This document shows positions 36,767 through 44,201 of a stretch of DNA of 59,041 nucleotides, piece after piece. Positions within the stretch are counted from its first letter, which is position 1. The number at the start of each line of letters is the position of its first letter. The notes below the pieces were generated by a model. That model was not told where the DNA came from, ran no database searches, and saw only the letters and a program-made list of their open reading frames with translations. Position numbers and translations under genes: made by a program. This DNA comes from an uncultured Propionibacterium sp. (GTDB lineage: Bacteria; Actinomycetota; Actinomycetes; Propionibacteriales; Propionibacteriaceae), in NCBI GenBank assembly GCA_938036835.1, contig CALHWB010000009.1, positions 1-59,041 of the forward strand. Reading direction: 5' to 3'.

Positions 36767-37063
36767 ATGGCAACCGACTACGATGCTCCTCGCAAGACTG
36801 ACGAGGAGATAGGTGAGGATTCACTCGAAGAACTCAAGAGTCGACGCAATGACAAGGCCTCCGGTCAGGTTGATGAGGACGAGGTCGAGGCGGCCGAAGC
36901 CTTTGAACTGCCCGGGGCAGACCTTTCGCACGAAGAACTGACTGTCCGGGTGCTACCTAGACAGGCTGACGAGTTCACCTGTGCGTCCTGCTTCCTGGTC
37001 AAGCACCGTTCGCAGTTGGCGGAATCCCGCGGTGGGTTCGACTACTGCGTCGATTGCGTCTGA
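36767..37063 (+). CDS. DUF4193 family protein
   Basis: This 98-residue acidic protein is found almost throughout Actinobacteria. It begins MATDYDAPRKTDEEIGEDSL and ends with a clear four-cysteine site, TCASCFLVKHRSQLA and YCVDCV, probably a zinc ribbon. The function is unknown. Start ATG 36767 has GGAAGGG upstream; the long open frame before it is a shadow of sepH. It is divergent from sepH and followed by a textbook terminator. Confidence 0.92.
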   Translation: MATDYDAPRKTDEEIGEDSLEELKSRRNDKASGQVDEDEVEAAEAFELPGADLSHEELTVRVLPRQADEFTCASCFLVKHRSQLAESRGGFDYCVDCV

Positions 37064-37087
37064 CTGCCAACCCCCAAATAACAATCT

Positions 37088-37128
37088 GCAACCGGGCCAG
37101 CATCCCCAGTGCTGGTCCGGTTGCTTTT
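37088..37128 (+). terminator. Intrinsic terminator of the DUF4193 gene
   Basis: GCAACCGGGCCAGCA (37088-37102) pairs with TGCTGGTCCGGTTGC (37110-37124), with one wobble pair and a 7-nt loop. TTTT follows. It also serves the convergent DUF4235 gene in reverse. Confidence 0.9.
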
Positions 37129-37144
37129 GGCCGGACGCCCGGTC

Positions 37145-37495
37145 TCAGTTCCGTCGGGCGATCCTGGCGCTCCTCTTGGTCAGGGCATCGCTGTTCTTGG
37201 CGGTGTCCCGTGCCGCCCGGCAGCGGCCCAGGTTTGCATAGCGTCTGGCGGTGAAACGGCGGGTGGCCACCTGCGCCACGGCGACCCCGACCGCGCTGGC
37301 AGCCACCCAGGCGACGGCGGACATCGTGGTGGCCTCGGGATCGTCCGGATCCGGCGGTTCCTGGCCAGTGATCTGCTTCCACCCGGCGCGGACAAGCCGC
37401 TGCACGGCGAAGGTGGCGACGGCGCCCAGCAACCCGGCGACGATCTTGAACTCCAGGCTGCCGACCGGATTGGGTTCTAAGGATGAGTTGGTCAC
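37145..37495 (-). CDS. DUF4235 family membrane protein
   Basis: This 116-residue protein has two hydrophobic helices (KIVAGLLGAVATFAVQRLV and AVAWVAASAVGVAVAQVA) separated by the conserved GWKQITGQEPPDPDDPE loop. A basic tail follows. That pattern is DUF4235, of unknown function. GTG 37495 is chosen because a TAGGAT -10 lies exactly 7 nt upstream; the in-frame ATG 37504 overlaps that hexamer. It is convergent with DUF4193 and divergent from dut. Confidence 0.9.
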   Translation of the reverse strand: MTNSSLEPNPVGSLEFKIVAGLLGAVATFAVQRLVRAGWKQITGQEPPDPDDPEATTMSAVAWVAASAVGVAVAQVATRRFTARRYANLGRCRAARDTAKNSDALTKRSARIARRN

Positions 37496-37502
37496 GTCGG
37501 CC

Positions 37503-37508
37503 ATCCTA
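37503..37508 (-). promoter_or_regulatory. -10 hexamer of the DUF4235 gene (leaderless)
   Basis: On the minus strand TAGGAT is followed by 7 nt (GGCCGAC) and GTG 37495. The apparent ATG start overlaps the hexamer. Confidence 0.55.
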
Positions 37509-37666
37509 TCGACGTTGCCGAAGCCGGGTGCCTGGTCGGTGGCGGCAGTCCGAGGGAAGTGTGGATCGCGGCGGGCCGATAGCTCCGGGGTCGCTTCGAA
37601 GTGCCGGTTCGATCATGTTGAGGTGCCGGTTCGATCGCGGATCGAGCGATCGATTCGGTGGACGGC

Positions 37667-37672
37667 TACCCT
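37667..37672 (+). promoter_or_regulatory. -10 hexamer of dut (leaderless)
   Basis: TACCCT is followed by 7 nt (TGCACGG) and then GTG 37680. No ribosome binding site is present. Confidence 0.55.
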
Positions 37673-37679
37673 TGCACGG

Positions 37680-38201
37680 GTGAGTCCAAACCAATCCGAG
37701 CTGGCGGTTGCGATCAAGCTGGTGGCCGACGTCCCGCCGCCCGTCTATGCCCATCCCGGGGATGCGGGAGCCGATCTGCCCTGTGCGGTGGATGTGGTCA
37801 TTCACCCGGGAGAGCGCGTCCTGGTGCCGACGGGTGTGGCTGTGGCATTGCCGCCCGGTTATGCCGCCTTCGTGCATCCGCGTTCTGGGCTGGCGGCTCG
37901 CTGTGGGCTGACCATCGTGAACGCCCCCGGCACAGTGGACGCGGGTTATCGGGGCGAGATCAAGGTCTGTCTGCTCAACACCGACCGCAGCGCACCGATC
38001 AGCCTGCATCGGGGAGACTACATAGCCCAACTGGTAATTCAGCCCGTTGCGTACGCAGCTTTCGAGGTAGTGGCCGAGTTGCCGGAAAGCGAGCGGGGCG
38101 CTGACGGATACGGGTCGACCGGCGGGGTCCGGGCGTGGCGGTCCGAATCGGCGCCTGGCGACCCAACCAGTACGCTGGTACGGGTCGAAGAAGGGGAATG
38201 A
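37680..38201 (+). CDS. dut: dUTP diphosphatase
   Basis: Dut hydrolyses dUTP to dUMP, keeping uracil out of DNA and feeding thymidylate synthesis. The 173-residue protein has all five trimeric dUTPase motifs: DAGADL, HPRSGLAARCGL, GTVDAGYRGEIKV, RGDYIAQLVI and RGADGYGSTGG. Motif V has Tyr in place of the usual Phe. About 20 extra C-terminal residues follow motif V. GTG 37680 is the start, with a TANNNT hexamer 7 nt upstream. The gene overlaps the DUF3710 gene by 4 bp, a conserved actinobacterial pair. Confidence 0.95.
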   Translation: MSPNQSELAVAIKLVADVPPPVYAHPGDAGADLPCAVDVVIHPGERVLVPTGVAVALPPGYAAFVHPRSGLAARCGLTIVNAPGTVDAGYRGEIKVCLLNTDRSAPISLHRGDYIAQLVIQPVAYAAFEVVAELPESERGADGYGSTGGVRAWRSESAPGDPTSTLVRVEEGE

Positions 38202-39046
38202 TCGTGATCTTTGGTTTTGGTCGTCGCAAGAAGTCCGTGGCCGCCGATTCGGCCGAGTCCGGTGTCGAAGACACCCAGGACCATCTTGACGAGGCTGAAG
38301 ACGACTCGATCGAGGAGGCCGAGCCGGCCTCGGATGCGGTGGCTGACGATGAGCGGGCCACGGCCGAGGATTCCGAGACAGCCGTTGATTCCGAAGACGA
38401 TGGGGAAACCGTCGATGATCGTGACGAATGGGAGAGGCTGGATGCCAGCCGCGACTGGCGGGTGGATGGTCCCTTCGATGTCGGCGAGGTCGATTTGGAT
38501 GCCGACGATGTGGAGCGCCTCGACTTCGGCTGCATGGTGTTGACTCCGTTCGAGGGCATGCAGATGCAGTTGCAGGTCGATCAGAAGACCAAGCGGGTGC
38601 AGGCGGCCCTGGTGATGTCTGGTTCTTCGGCTATCGAGGTGGCCTTGTTCGCCGCCCCGGCGCACAGCTCGATGGTCGCCGAGATCCGGCAGGAGATGAT
38701 TGAGGCGACTGAGAAGGCCGGCGGCCATGTCACCTTGGTGGAAGGACCGTTCGGCACCGAGGTCCGGCGGGTGATCCCGCTGACCGATCCGCGTGGCAAC
38801 CGCGTGGTGCATATCTCGCGCACCTGGTTTGCTCAGGGGCCGAAGTGGTTACTGCGTGGCGTTGTGATGGGGGAAGCCGGGCAGGCCAGCGGGGTGGATT
38901 CGGGCACTGCCGAGTTGCTGTATGAGTTTTTCTCCAATACCGTCGTGCGGCGGGACCATCAGCCCAGGGTGCCGGGTGACCTGATCCCGATGACGCTGCC
39001 TACCTCGCTGGCCAGGTCGGTGCCGGACGCCGAGGATTCTAAGTAG
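38198..39046 (+). CDS. DUF3710 family protein
   Basis: This 282-residue cytoplasmic protein has a short basic start (MIVIFGFGRRKKSV) and then about 70 very acidic residues. The conserved DUF3710 domain follows from about residue 80 (DWRVDGPFDVGEVD, RLDFGCMVLTPFEGMQMQLQ, LFAAPAHSSMVAEIRQEM, HISRTWFAQGPKWLLRGVV). Function is unknown, but the gene nearly always follows dut in Actinobacteria. Start ATG 38198 overlaps the dut stop (ATGA) and has GAAGGGG upstream. A TACGCT at 38171-38176 could add an internal promoter. Confidence 0.93.
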   Translation: MIVIFGFGRRKKSVAADSAESGVEDTQDHLDEAEDDSIEEAEPASDAVADDERATAEDSETAVDSEDDGETVDDRDEWERLDASRDWRVDGPFDVGEVDLDADDVERLDFGCMVLTPFEGMQMQLQVDQKTKRVQAALVMSGSSAIEVALFAAPAHSSMVAEIRQEMIEATEKAGGHVTLVEGPFGTEVRRVIPLTDPRGNRVVHISRTWFAQGPKWLLRGVVMGEAGQASGVDSGTAELLYEFFSNTVVRRDHQPRVPGDLIPMTLPTSLARSVPDAEDSK

Positions 39047-39069
39047 GCGGCGGGCGAACCAGCCGAGGG

Positions 39070-40383
39070 CTAGCTCTCGGCCGCGTCCTGTTCGATCAAG
39101 GACAGTACCTCGGCCAATCCCAGGCCGGCCGTTTCGGCTGCCCGGGCCAGATCGTCGTACTCGTACTTTGCGCGCCGCACCCCATGGCCATGGGCCAGCT
39201 TCCTGCGGATTGGGCCAAACCTGGTGGGCACATCGGTTTGGGTGCGGGTCAGGGTGTGACGGCGCATGGTTTGTTCACGGATGCCGAGCGTGACGGTGTG
39301 CGCGAAGATCGCCTTGACCAACCTCGCCCGATCTCCGGGACGGCACAGCACGGTGAGCACCGTGCCCGGGCGGCACTTCTTCATGCCGGCCGATAGGGTG
39401 TAGACCTCCAACGCTCCGGCTGTTAACAGGGCGTCCATGGCAAAGCCGATCGCCTCGGCGGTCATGTCGTCCAGATTGCAACTCAATTCGAGCACGACTT
39501 CATCGCCGGTTGATTCATCCCGGGCGTCCCAGGCATCACCCAGCAGCGCTCGGACGCAGTTGACGGCCGTGAAGTCCTTTTTCCCCATGCCGTAGCCGAT
39601 CCGATCGGCCCGTAGCGGCGGCATAACACCGAACTCGTGGGCGAAATGCCTGACCAATGCGGCACCGGTCGGGGTACATAGTTCACCGCGGATCTCACCG
39701 GCGTAGGTAGGGATGCCGGTCAGGATCAGCGCGGTGGCGGGCGCGGGGACCGGCATCAGCCCGTGCGCGCAGCGCACCTGTCCGGCTCCTACCCGGATGG
39801 GCGAGGCGATGACCCGCTGCGGAGCCAATCTGGCTAGCAGCAGACAGACCGCGGTGATATCGGCGATGGCATCCAGGGCACCTACCTCGTGGAAGTGAAT
39901 CTCGCTCACCGGCACCTGATGGATTTGGCTTTCGGCCTCCGCGATTAGCCGGTATACGGCCAATGCATCGTCCTGGACCGTCTTTGGCAGGCCAAGCCCG
40001 GTGATGATGTCGGTGATGCGGCTCAGATCGCCATGTCGGTGCGGGTGACCGGTTGCCTGCTCGCTGCCGTGATCGTGGCGGTGGCCGGCATCGGGGGAGC
40101 GCCCGGGTAAGTGATCGGTCTGGGCTTGCTCCACATGGTGGTTATGTTGATGCCGGTTATCGGGGTCGGCCTGCTCTGCCACCCCGTTGACCAGTACCTG
40201 GAAACTGGTGCCTCCGACGCCGAGTTTGCTCGTCCGGGTGGCGCCGACCCGCACACCGGGTAGGCCGAGCGAGTTGAACTCGGCGATGAATCCCTGCGGG
40301 TCGGGTAGTAGTTCCAGTAGTGCGGCCGCCAGCATGTCACCGGCGGCGCCCATTTCACAGTCCAGATAGAGCGTCCTGGTCAT
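39070..40383 (-). CDS. larC: Nickel-pincer cofactor biosynthesis protein LarC
   Basis: LarC inserts nickel into the pyridinium-based pincer cofactor in a CTP-dependent step. The 437-residue protein starts MTRTLYLDCEMGAAGDM at 40383, with the start overlapping the larB stop (ATGA). Conserved family segments are HFHEVGALDAIADI, GELCTPTGAALVRHF, LELSCNLDDMTAEAIGFAMD and the ending GVRRAKYEYDDLARAAE. Residues about 75-120 form a His-rich insert (HQHNHH, GHRHDHG, HPHRHGD), likely a nickel-binding or storage loop. It is one continuous ORF, unlike Lactobacillus plantarum where larC is split by a frameshift. Confidence 0.94.
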   Translation of the reverse strand: MTRTLYLDCEMGAAGDMLAAALLELLPDPQGFIAEFNSLGLPGVRVGATRTSKLGVGGTSFQVLVNGVAEQADPDNRHQHNHHVEQAQTDHLPGRSPDAGHRHDHGSEQATGHPHRHGDLSRITDIITGLGLPKTVQDDALAVYRLIAEAESQIHQVPVSEIHFHEVGALDAIADITAVCLLLARLAPQRVIASPIRVGAGQVRCAHGLMPVPAPATALILTGIPTYAGEIRGELCTPTGAALVRHFAHEFGVMPPLRADRIGYGMGKKDFTAVNCVRALLGDAWDARDESTGDEVVLELSCNLDDMTAEAIGFAMDALLTAGALEVYTLSAGMKKCRPGTVLTVLCRPGDRARLVKAIFAHTVTLGIREQTMRRHTLTRTQTDVPTRFGPIRRKLAHGHGVRRAKYEYDDLARAAETAGLGLAEVLSLIEQDAAES

Positions 40384-41132
40384 CGCACCCCCATGTGGTT
40401 GATCACGCTGGCCAGATAGCCAGCGCCGAAGCCGTTGTCGATATTCACTACCGACACCCCGCTGCTGCACGAGTTCAGCATCGACAGTAGCGCCGACACG
40501 CCCCCCAGCGAGGCTCCATAGCCCACACTGGTTGGTACCGCGATTACGGGACAGGCCACCAGGCCACCGATGACACTGGCCAAGGCCCCTTCCATGCCGG
40601 CGACGGCGATGATCACCGACGCGGTCATGAGCTCATCCAGGCTGGCCAGCAGACGGTGTAGGCCGGCCACCCCGACGTCGTTGAGTCTTGTCACCTCGTT
40701 GCCGTGGTATTCTGCGGTGAGCGCGGCCTCCTCGGCTATTGGGATATCGCTGGTACCGGCGGCGGCTACCACGATGCGACCCAGACCGTCGGGTGTGGGA
40801 GGTGTTCCGATGGCCCCGATCCGTGCGGTCGGGTGATAGATCAGGTCATGCCGGTCGGCCACCTGTTCGGCATGTTCGGTGGTCAGCCTGGTGATCAGGA
40901 TCGTACGCTGATCGGCCTGTACCAGGGCGTCTATGATGCCGCAGATCTGTTCGGGTGTCTTGCCGGCACCGTAGATGACTTCTGTGGCACCTTGGCGTAT
41001 CCGGCGATGCACGTCTACCCGGGCGAAGCCGAGATCCACGAAGGGTTGTTTCCTGATCGCCAGGATCGCGGTGTCGATATCCAGTTCGCCGGATCTGACG
41101 GCGGTCAGCAACTCGCGTAGCTCGGCTGTCAT
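40380..41132 (-). CDS. larB: Nickel-pincer cofactor biosynthesis protein LarB
   Basis: LarB carboxylates and hydrolyses nicotinic acid adenine dinucleotide, the first step of the pincer cofactor. The 250-residue protein has an N-terminal helical part (LGFARVDVHRRIRQGATEVI) and a C-terminal PurE-like domain. The latter shows VVAAAGTSDIPIAEEAALTA, LNDVGVAGLHRLL, VAGMEGALASVIGGLV and PTSVGYGASLGGVSALLSML. Its start overlaps the larE stop, and its stop overlaps larC, so all three are translationally coupled. Confidence 0.95.
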   Translation of the reverse strand: MTAELRELLTAVRSGELDIDTAILAIRKQPFVDLGFARVDVHRRIRQGATEVIYGAGKTPEQICGIIDALVQADQRTILITRLTTEHAEQVADRHDLIYHPTARIGAIGTPPTPDGLGRIVVAAAGTSDIPIAEEAALTAEYHGNEVTRLNDVGVAGLHRLLASLDELMTASVIIAVAGMEGALASVIGGLVACPVIAVPTSVGYGASLGGVSALLSMLNSCSSGVSVVNIDNGFGAGYLASVINHMGVR

Positions 41133-41875
41133 GGCCGGGCCTCAAGGTCGAGCAGTACCGCGGAGTAGTAACGTTTGAGTTCGGCGACGATCTGTTCGCG
41201 TAATGCCAGTGCACGCTCGAATTGGCTGGCGGGCACCTGTAGTCTCGCTGCCGTACCGAGCATGCGAACCCGGAAATCGGCGAAACCGAGTTCGTGCAGA
41301 TGCTTTTCGGCCGATTCGGTGGCCTGTAGTTTTTCGCGGGTGATCACCTCGCCGGGTGGTATCCGGGTGGCCAGGCAGGCATAGGCGGGTTTGTTCCAGG
41401 TGGCCAGCCCGGCTTGCTTCGATAATTGCCGGATTTCCTGTTTGGTCAAACCGCATTCGCGTAGCGGGGAGCGAACCGCCAGTTCACGCAGCGCCCGCAT
41501 GCCCGGGCGGTCTTGGGCGCTATCGGAGGCATTGGTGCCATCCAGCAGGACGGGGAACCCATCGCTTTGGGCGGCTCGGCCGATGAGTTCGAAGGCCACT
41601 CGCTTGCAGAAGTAGCAACGGTTCTGCGGGTTCGCGGTGATCTGATCGTTGGTCAGCATATCGGCTGGAATAACCCGTAGGCCGATGTCGAGTTCGGCGG
41701 CGATCCGGGTCGCGTCCTCGAACTCGAACTGCGGCTGGAAGGCCGATTTTAGGTAGTATGCGCCGACCTCGGCTCCGCAGGTGACGGCCATGTAAAGTAG
41801 ATAGGCTGAATCCACGCCTCCTGAAAATGCGATTGCGACCTTGGGATTGGCTTGAAAGAAGGTCTGCAGATCCAT
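41129..41875 (-). CDS. larE: Sulfur-insertion protein LarE, three-cysteine type
   Basis: LarE adenylates the cofactor precursor and adds sulfur to make the thiocarboxylates that hold nickel. The PP-loop SGGVDS is at residues 18-23. In Lactobacillus plantarum LarE sacrifices a single cysteine (Cys176); here the equivalent is C167 in WNKPAYACLATRIPPG. A CxxC pair, C87 and C90 (NRCYFCKR), is also present. Three such cysteines characterise the [4Fe-4S] LarE of Thermotoga type, which can act catalytically. Start ATG 41875 has GAGGAG upstream. It is the first gene of larE-larB-larC. No larA racemase is in this window. Confidence 0.94.
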   Translation of the reverse strand: MDLQTFFQANPKVAIAFSGGVDSAYLLYMAVTCGAEVGAYYLKSAFQPQFEFEDATRIAAELDIGLRVIPADMLTNDQITANPQNRCYFCKRVAFELIGRAAQSDGFPVLLDGTNASDSAQDRPGMRALRELAVRSPLRECGLTKQEIRQLSKQAGLATWNKPAYACLATRIPPGEVITREKLQATESAEKHLHELGFADFRVRMLGTAARLQVPASQFERALALREQIVAELKRYYSAVLLDLEARP

Positions 41876-42041
41876 CGCTTCAATGCTCCTCGACTCGGCC
41901 CGGCAGCCATCCGTGCGGTGGCCGGCTGCCGCCCGGTTCCATCAGCGATATCGCAGACTCCCGGAAAATGCGCTACCGCTAGCCTACCAGCAGGGTATTC
42001 GACGCTATGGCCCGCGTTGCAGCCCGTGGACAGGTGGTGGA

Positions 42042-43226
42042 ATGGTCGCCATGGTGAGCACGTCAGACAGCGCATCGCGGGGTGGTGCCTGGATGGACCC
42101 GGTGCGTCTGGGAAGGATCGCGCATGGCGGGCATTGTGTGGCCAGAGTGGCCGGGCGGGTCGTTTTCGTCCGGCACGGCATACCGGGGGAACTGGTCCGC
42201 ATCGCCCTCACGGACACGTCGAGGCCGCGGTTCTGGTGGGCCGAGGTCAGCGAGGTTCTCGAACCTGCTGCCGACCGTGCCGTCCCGCCCTGCCCGGTCG
42301 CCGGTCTCTGCGGTGGGTGCGACTTCCAGCATGTGGGCTTGGCCCGGCAGCGAGTGCTCAAGGCGCAGGTAATCGCCGAGCAACTGCACCGGCTGGCCGG
42401 CATCGACCATCCTGTGGTGGTGGAACCGGTACCGGGTGATCTGACCGGGCAGGACTATCGCACGCGGATGCGGTTCCTGGTCCGCGAAGGCCGGGTTGGC
42501 CTGCGCGGTTGGCGTTCCGATGGGCTGGTGGTCTTGCCGGCAATGGGTTGTCGGATCGCTCATCCGGCGGCCCGGCGGGCGCTACGGGATCTGATGCTGC
42601 CAGATGGTGAGATCCGGGTGGCGGTCGGGTCGGATGCCGTGAGCGTCCTGGGTCAGGCGGCGGTGCCCCTGCTCGGGCCGGAGTTATTGACCCAGCAGGT
42701 GACCGGGCGCAGATATTCGGTACGGGCTGCGGGGTTCTGGCAGGCCCACTCCGGAGCGGCTGAGCTACTGGCGCGGACGGTCATCGAGATGTTGGCTCCC
42801 CGGGTGGGGGATCGGGCGCTGGACCTGTACTGCGGGGCCGGGCTGTTCGCTGGGGCACTTGCCGATGCCGGTTGCTTGGTAACCGGCATCGAGGCCGAAC
42901 CCACCGCGGTCGAGTTGGCTCGCCGTAACGTGCCCTCGGCTCGGTTCCATGCCGGACGACTTGCCCAGTTGCTCGGCAGGCTACCCGGCTGCACCGATCT
43001 GATCGTGCTCGATCCGCCCCGGGCCGGGGCCGGGGAACGGGTGAGTAGGCGTTTGGCCGGTTTGGGGGCGCGGCGAATCTGCTATGTGGCCTGCGACCCG
43101 GCGGCGCTGGCCCGCGACCTGGCCACCTTCGCATCGGCCGGTTATCGGCTGGTCGAATTGCGGGCATTCGACCTGTTCCCGATGACCCACCATGTGGAGA
43201 CCGTAGTATTGATGTCACGCGTTTAG
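42042..43226 (+). CDS. Class I SAM-dependent RNA uracil-C5 methyltransferase
   Basis: This 394-residue enzyme is of the RlmD/RlmC/TrmA type, methylating uracil C5 in rRNA or tRNA. A short TRAM domain is at about residues 15-75. Four cysteines, C84, C90, C93 (CPVAGLCGGC) and C170, match the RlmD [4Fe-4S] pattern. The SAM motif DLYCGAGLFA is near 261-270 and the DPPRAG motif near 324. Catalytic Cys is C351 in VACDPAALARD. Which base it modifies is undecided. Start ATG 42042 is tentative; GTG 42054 lies 7 nt after AATGGT and could be leaderless. Its stop codon abuts the foreign segment. Confidence 0.92.
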   Translation: MVAMVSTSDSASRGGAWMDPVRLGRIAHGGHCVARVAGRVVFVRHGIPGELVRIALTDTSRPRFWWAEVSEVLEPAADRAVPPCPVAGLCGGCDFQHVGLARQRVLKAQVIAEQLHRLAGIDHPVVVEPVPGDLTGQDYRTRMRFLVREGRVGLRGWRSDGLVVLPAMGCRIAHPAARRALRDLMLPDGEIRVAVGSDAVSVLGQAAVPLLGPELLTQQVTGRRYSVRAAGFWQAHSGAAELLARTVIEMLAPRVGDRALDLYCGAGLFAGALADAGCLVTGIEAEPTAVELARRNVPSARFHAGRLAQLLGRLPGCTDLIVLDPPRAGAGERVSRRLAGLGARRICYVACDPAALARDLATFASAGYRLVELRAFDLFPMTHHVETVVLMSRV

Positions 43227-43450
43227 TGCTAAAGTGTGAAAAAGTGCTGGAAATAAAGGCTTTTCAGACATCTGATCATCTGTACGGGATTGCTTTCACA
43301 ATCAAAGCGGGCAAGAAAGACAATCATCGGATTGAGGGCTACTTCGATTATGTTGGGCCACCGCTGGAGGGCTTCTGGTGGCAGGATGGAATCGCAGGAA
43401 TTGACTACGCCCACAGGGATAGGCCATGGCATCAAGCAAAGAATACTTAG
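43226..43450 (+). pseudogene. Fragment of a GyrI-like domain gene
   Basis: The frame encodes HLYGIAFTIKAGKK and EGYFDYVGPPLEGFWW, the central segment of Firmicutes-type GyrI-like small-molecule-binding proteins. Both ends are missing: the usual N-terminal half is absent, and the frame stops soon after GIDYAHRD where the C-terminal part should continue. Base composition is much poorer in GC than the neighbours (ATA, AAA and AAT-rich codons). It starts at the stop codon of the methyltransferase gene and its end overlaps the TfoX gene. It is a remnant of foreign DNA. Confidence 0.75.
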
Positions 43451-43743
43451 ATTTTATACTGGAGCAGCTATCAGATCTGGAAGATGTATCTTATCGCGCC
43501 ATGATGGGAGAATACATCATTTATTATCGCGGCAAGGTGGTTGGAGGCGTTTACGATGACCGCTTCCTCGTGAAACCTGTGAAGGCAGCCGTGTCCATAA
43601 TGCCGGCTGCGGTTATGGAACTTCCGTATGAAGGGGCAAAGGAAATGCTGCTCGTTGATGATGTGGAGGGCAAGGAGTTCCTGAGGAAGTTGCTGGAAGC
43701 GATGTACGAGGAGCTGCCTGCTCCGAAGAAAAAGAAGAAGTAA
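43426..43743 (+). CDS. TfoX/Sxy N-terminal domain protein, foreign origin
   Basis: This 105-residue protein is a stand-alone TfoX_N domain. It begins MASSKEYLDFILEQLSDLED and contains SYRAMMGEYIIYYRGKVVGG, the conserved face of the family, then ends in LPAPKKKKK. TfoX/Sxy regulates competence in Gammaproteobacteria, but short single-domain forms are common in Clostridia and have no known role. Codon use (AAA, GAA, TTA, ATA) and modest GC contrast sharply with flanking genes. A Firmicutes donor is inferred. AGG lies upstream of ATG 43426. The ORF is intact, so it may be expressed. Confidence 0.85.
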   Translation: MASSKEYLDFILEQLSDLEDVSYRAMMGEYIIYYRGKVVGGVYDDRFLVKPVKAAVSIMPAAVMELPYEGAKEMLLVDDVEGKEFLRKLLEAMYEELPAPKKKKK

Positions 43744-44089
43744 TGGCAAGCGCAGTTATATGAATTGGTGTGCCACGTAAACCGGAAAATAAGGATGGAA
43801 GTACAATATAGAGAAACCGGAAGTGGGCAGCATCAAGGATTTTGAAGGGCCCGGCAAATATTACAGGTGCAGGGAAGACTGATAAGGATCTGTAAAGCGC
43901 GTGGACTTAGAGCCGATGGCGGCAAGATCGAATTAAACAGAGTGATCGAGTCATAGTTCTCCGGCGAAAGATGCTGCCGGTTAATAAGGACTCCGGCAAA
44001 AGGATTCCCAAGGGCCTTTCGGGCCGAGGGGATACCTAGGCACTTATGCCAGGCCATCGATTCCGGACCTTGGGACGTCGAACCGGCCC
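43744..44089. other. Decayed low-GC foreign sequence without an intact gene
   Basis: From the TfoX stop to about 44050 the sequence stays AT-richer than the chromosome and has no gene. Short broken frames occur on the plus strand, for example LPVNKDSGKRIPKGLSGRGD around 43970-44030. That segment faintly resembles the start of Firmicutes tyrosine integrases, but too little is left to say. Native-type GC returns near 44050. No direct repeats or integration-site duplication were obvious at the edges. Confidence 0.55.
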
Positions 44090-44183
44090 GGTTCTCGGCT
44101 CCAGGCGATCACTCGATCTGGAGCCGGGGAACCGCTCCGGCAGGTGCGGCGCTCGATCCGAGCGGGTTCGCTGCGCCTGCCGG
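44090..44183. terminator. Two hairpins downstream of gabD
   Basis: GGTTCTCGGCTCCAG (44090-44104) pairs with CTGGAGCCGGGGAACC (44118-44133). CCGGCAGGTGCGGC (44137-44150) pairs with GCTGCGCCTGCCGG (44170-44183) using two wobble pairs on the plus strand. They separate the foreign patch from the convergent gabD-like gene. Confidence 0.55.
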
Positions 44184-44201
44184 AACCGGGAACGGTACCG
44201 C

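Noticed and set aside
43226..43450. An intact small gene after the methyltransferase
   Set aside because: It contains only the middle of a GyrI-like domain and lacks both ends, so it was called a pseudogene.
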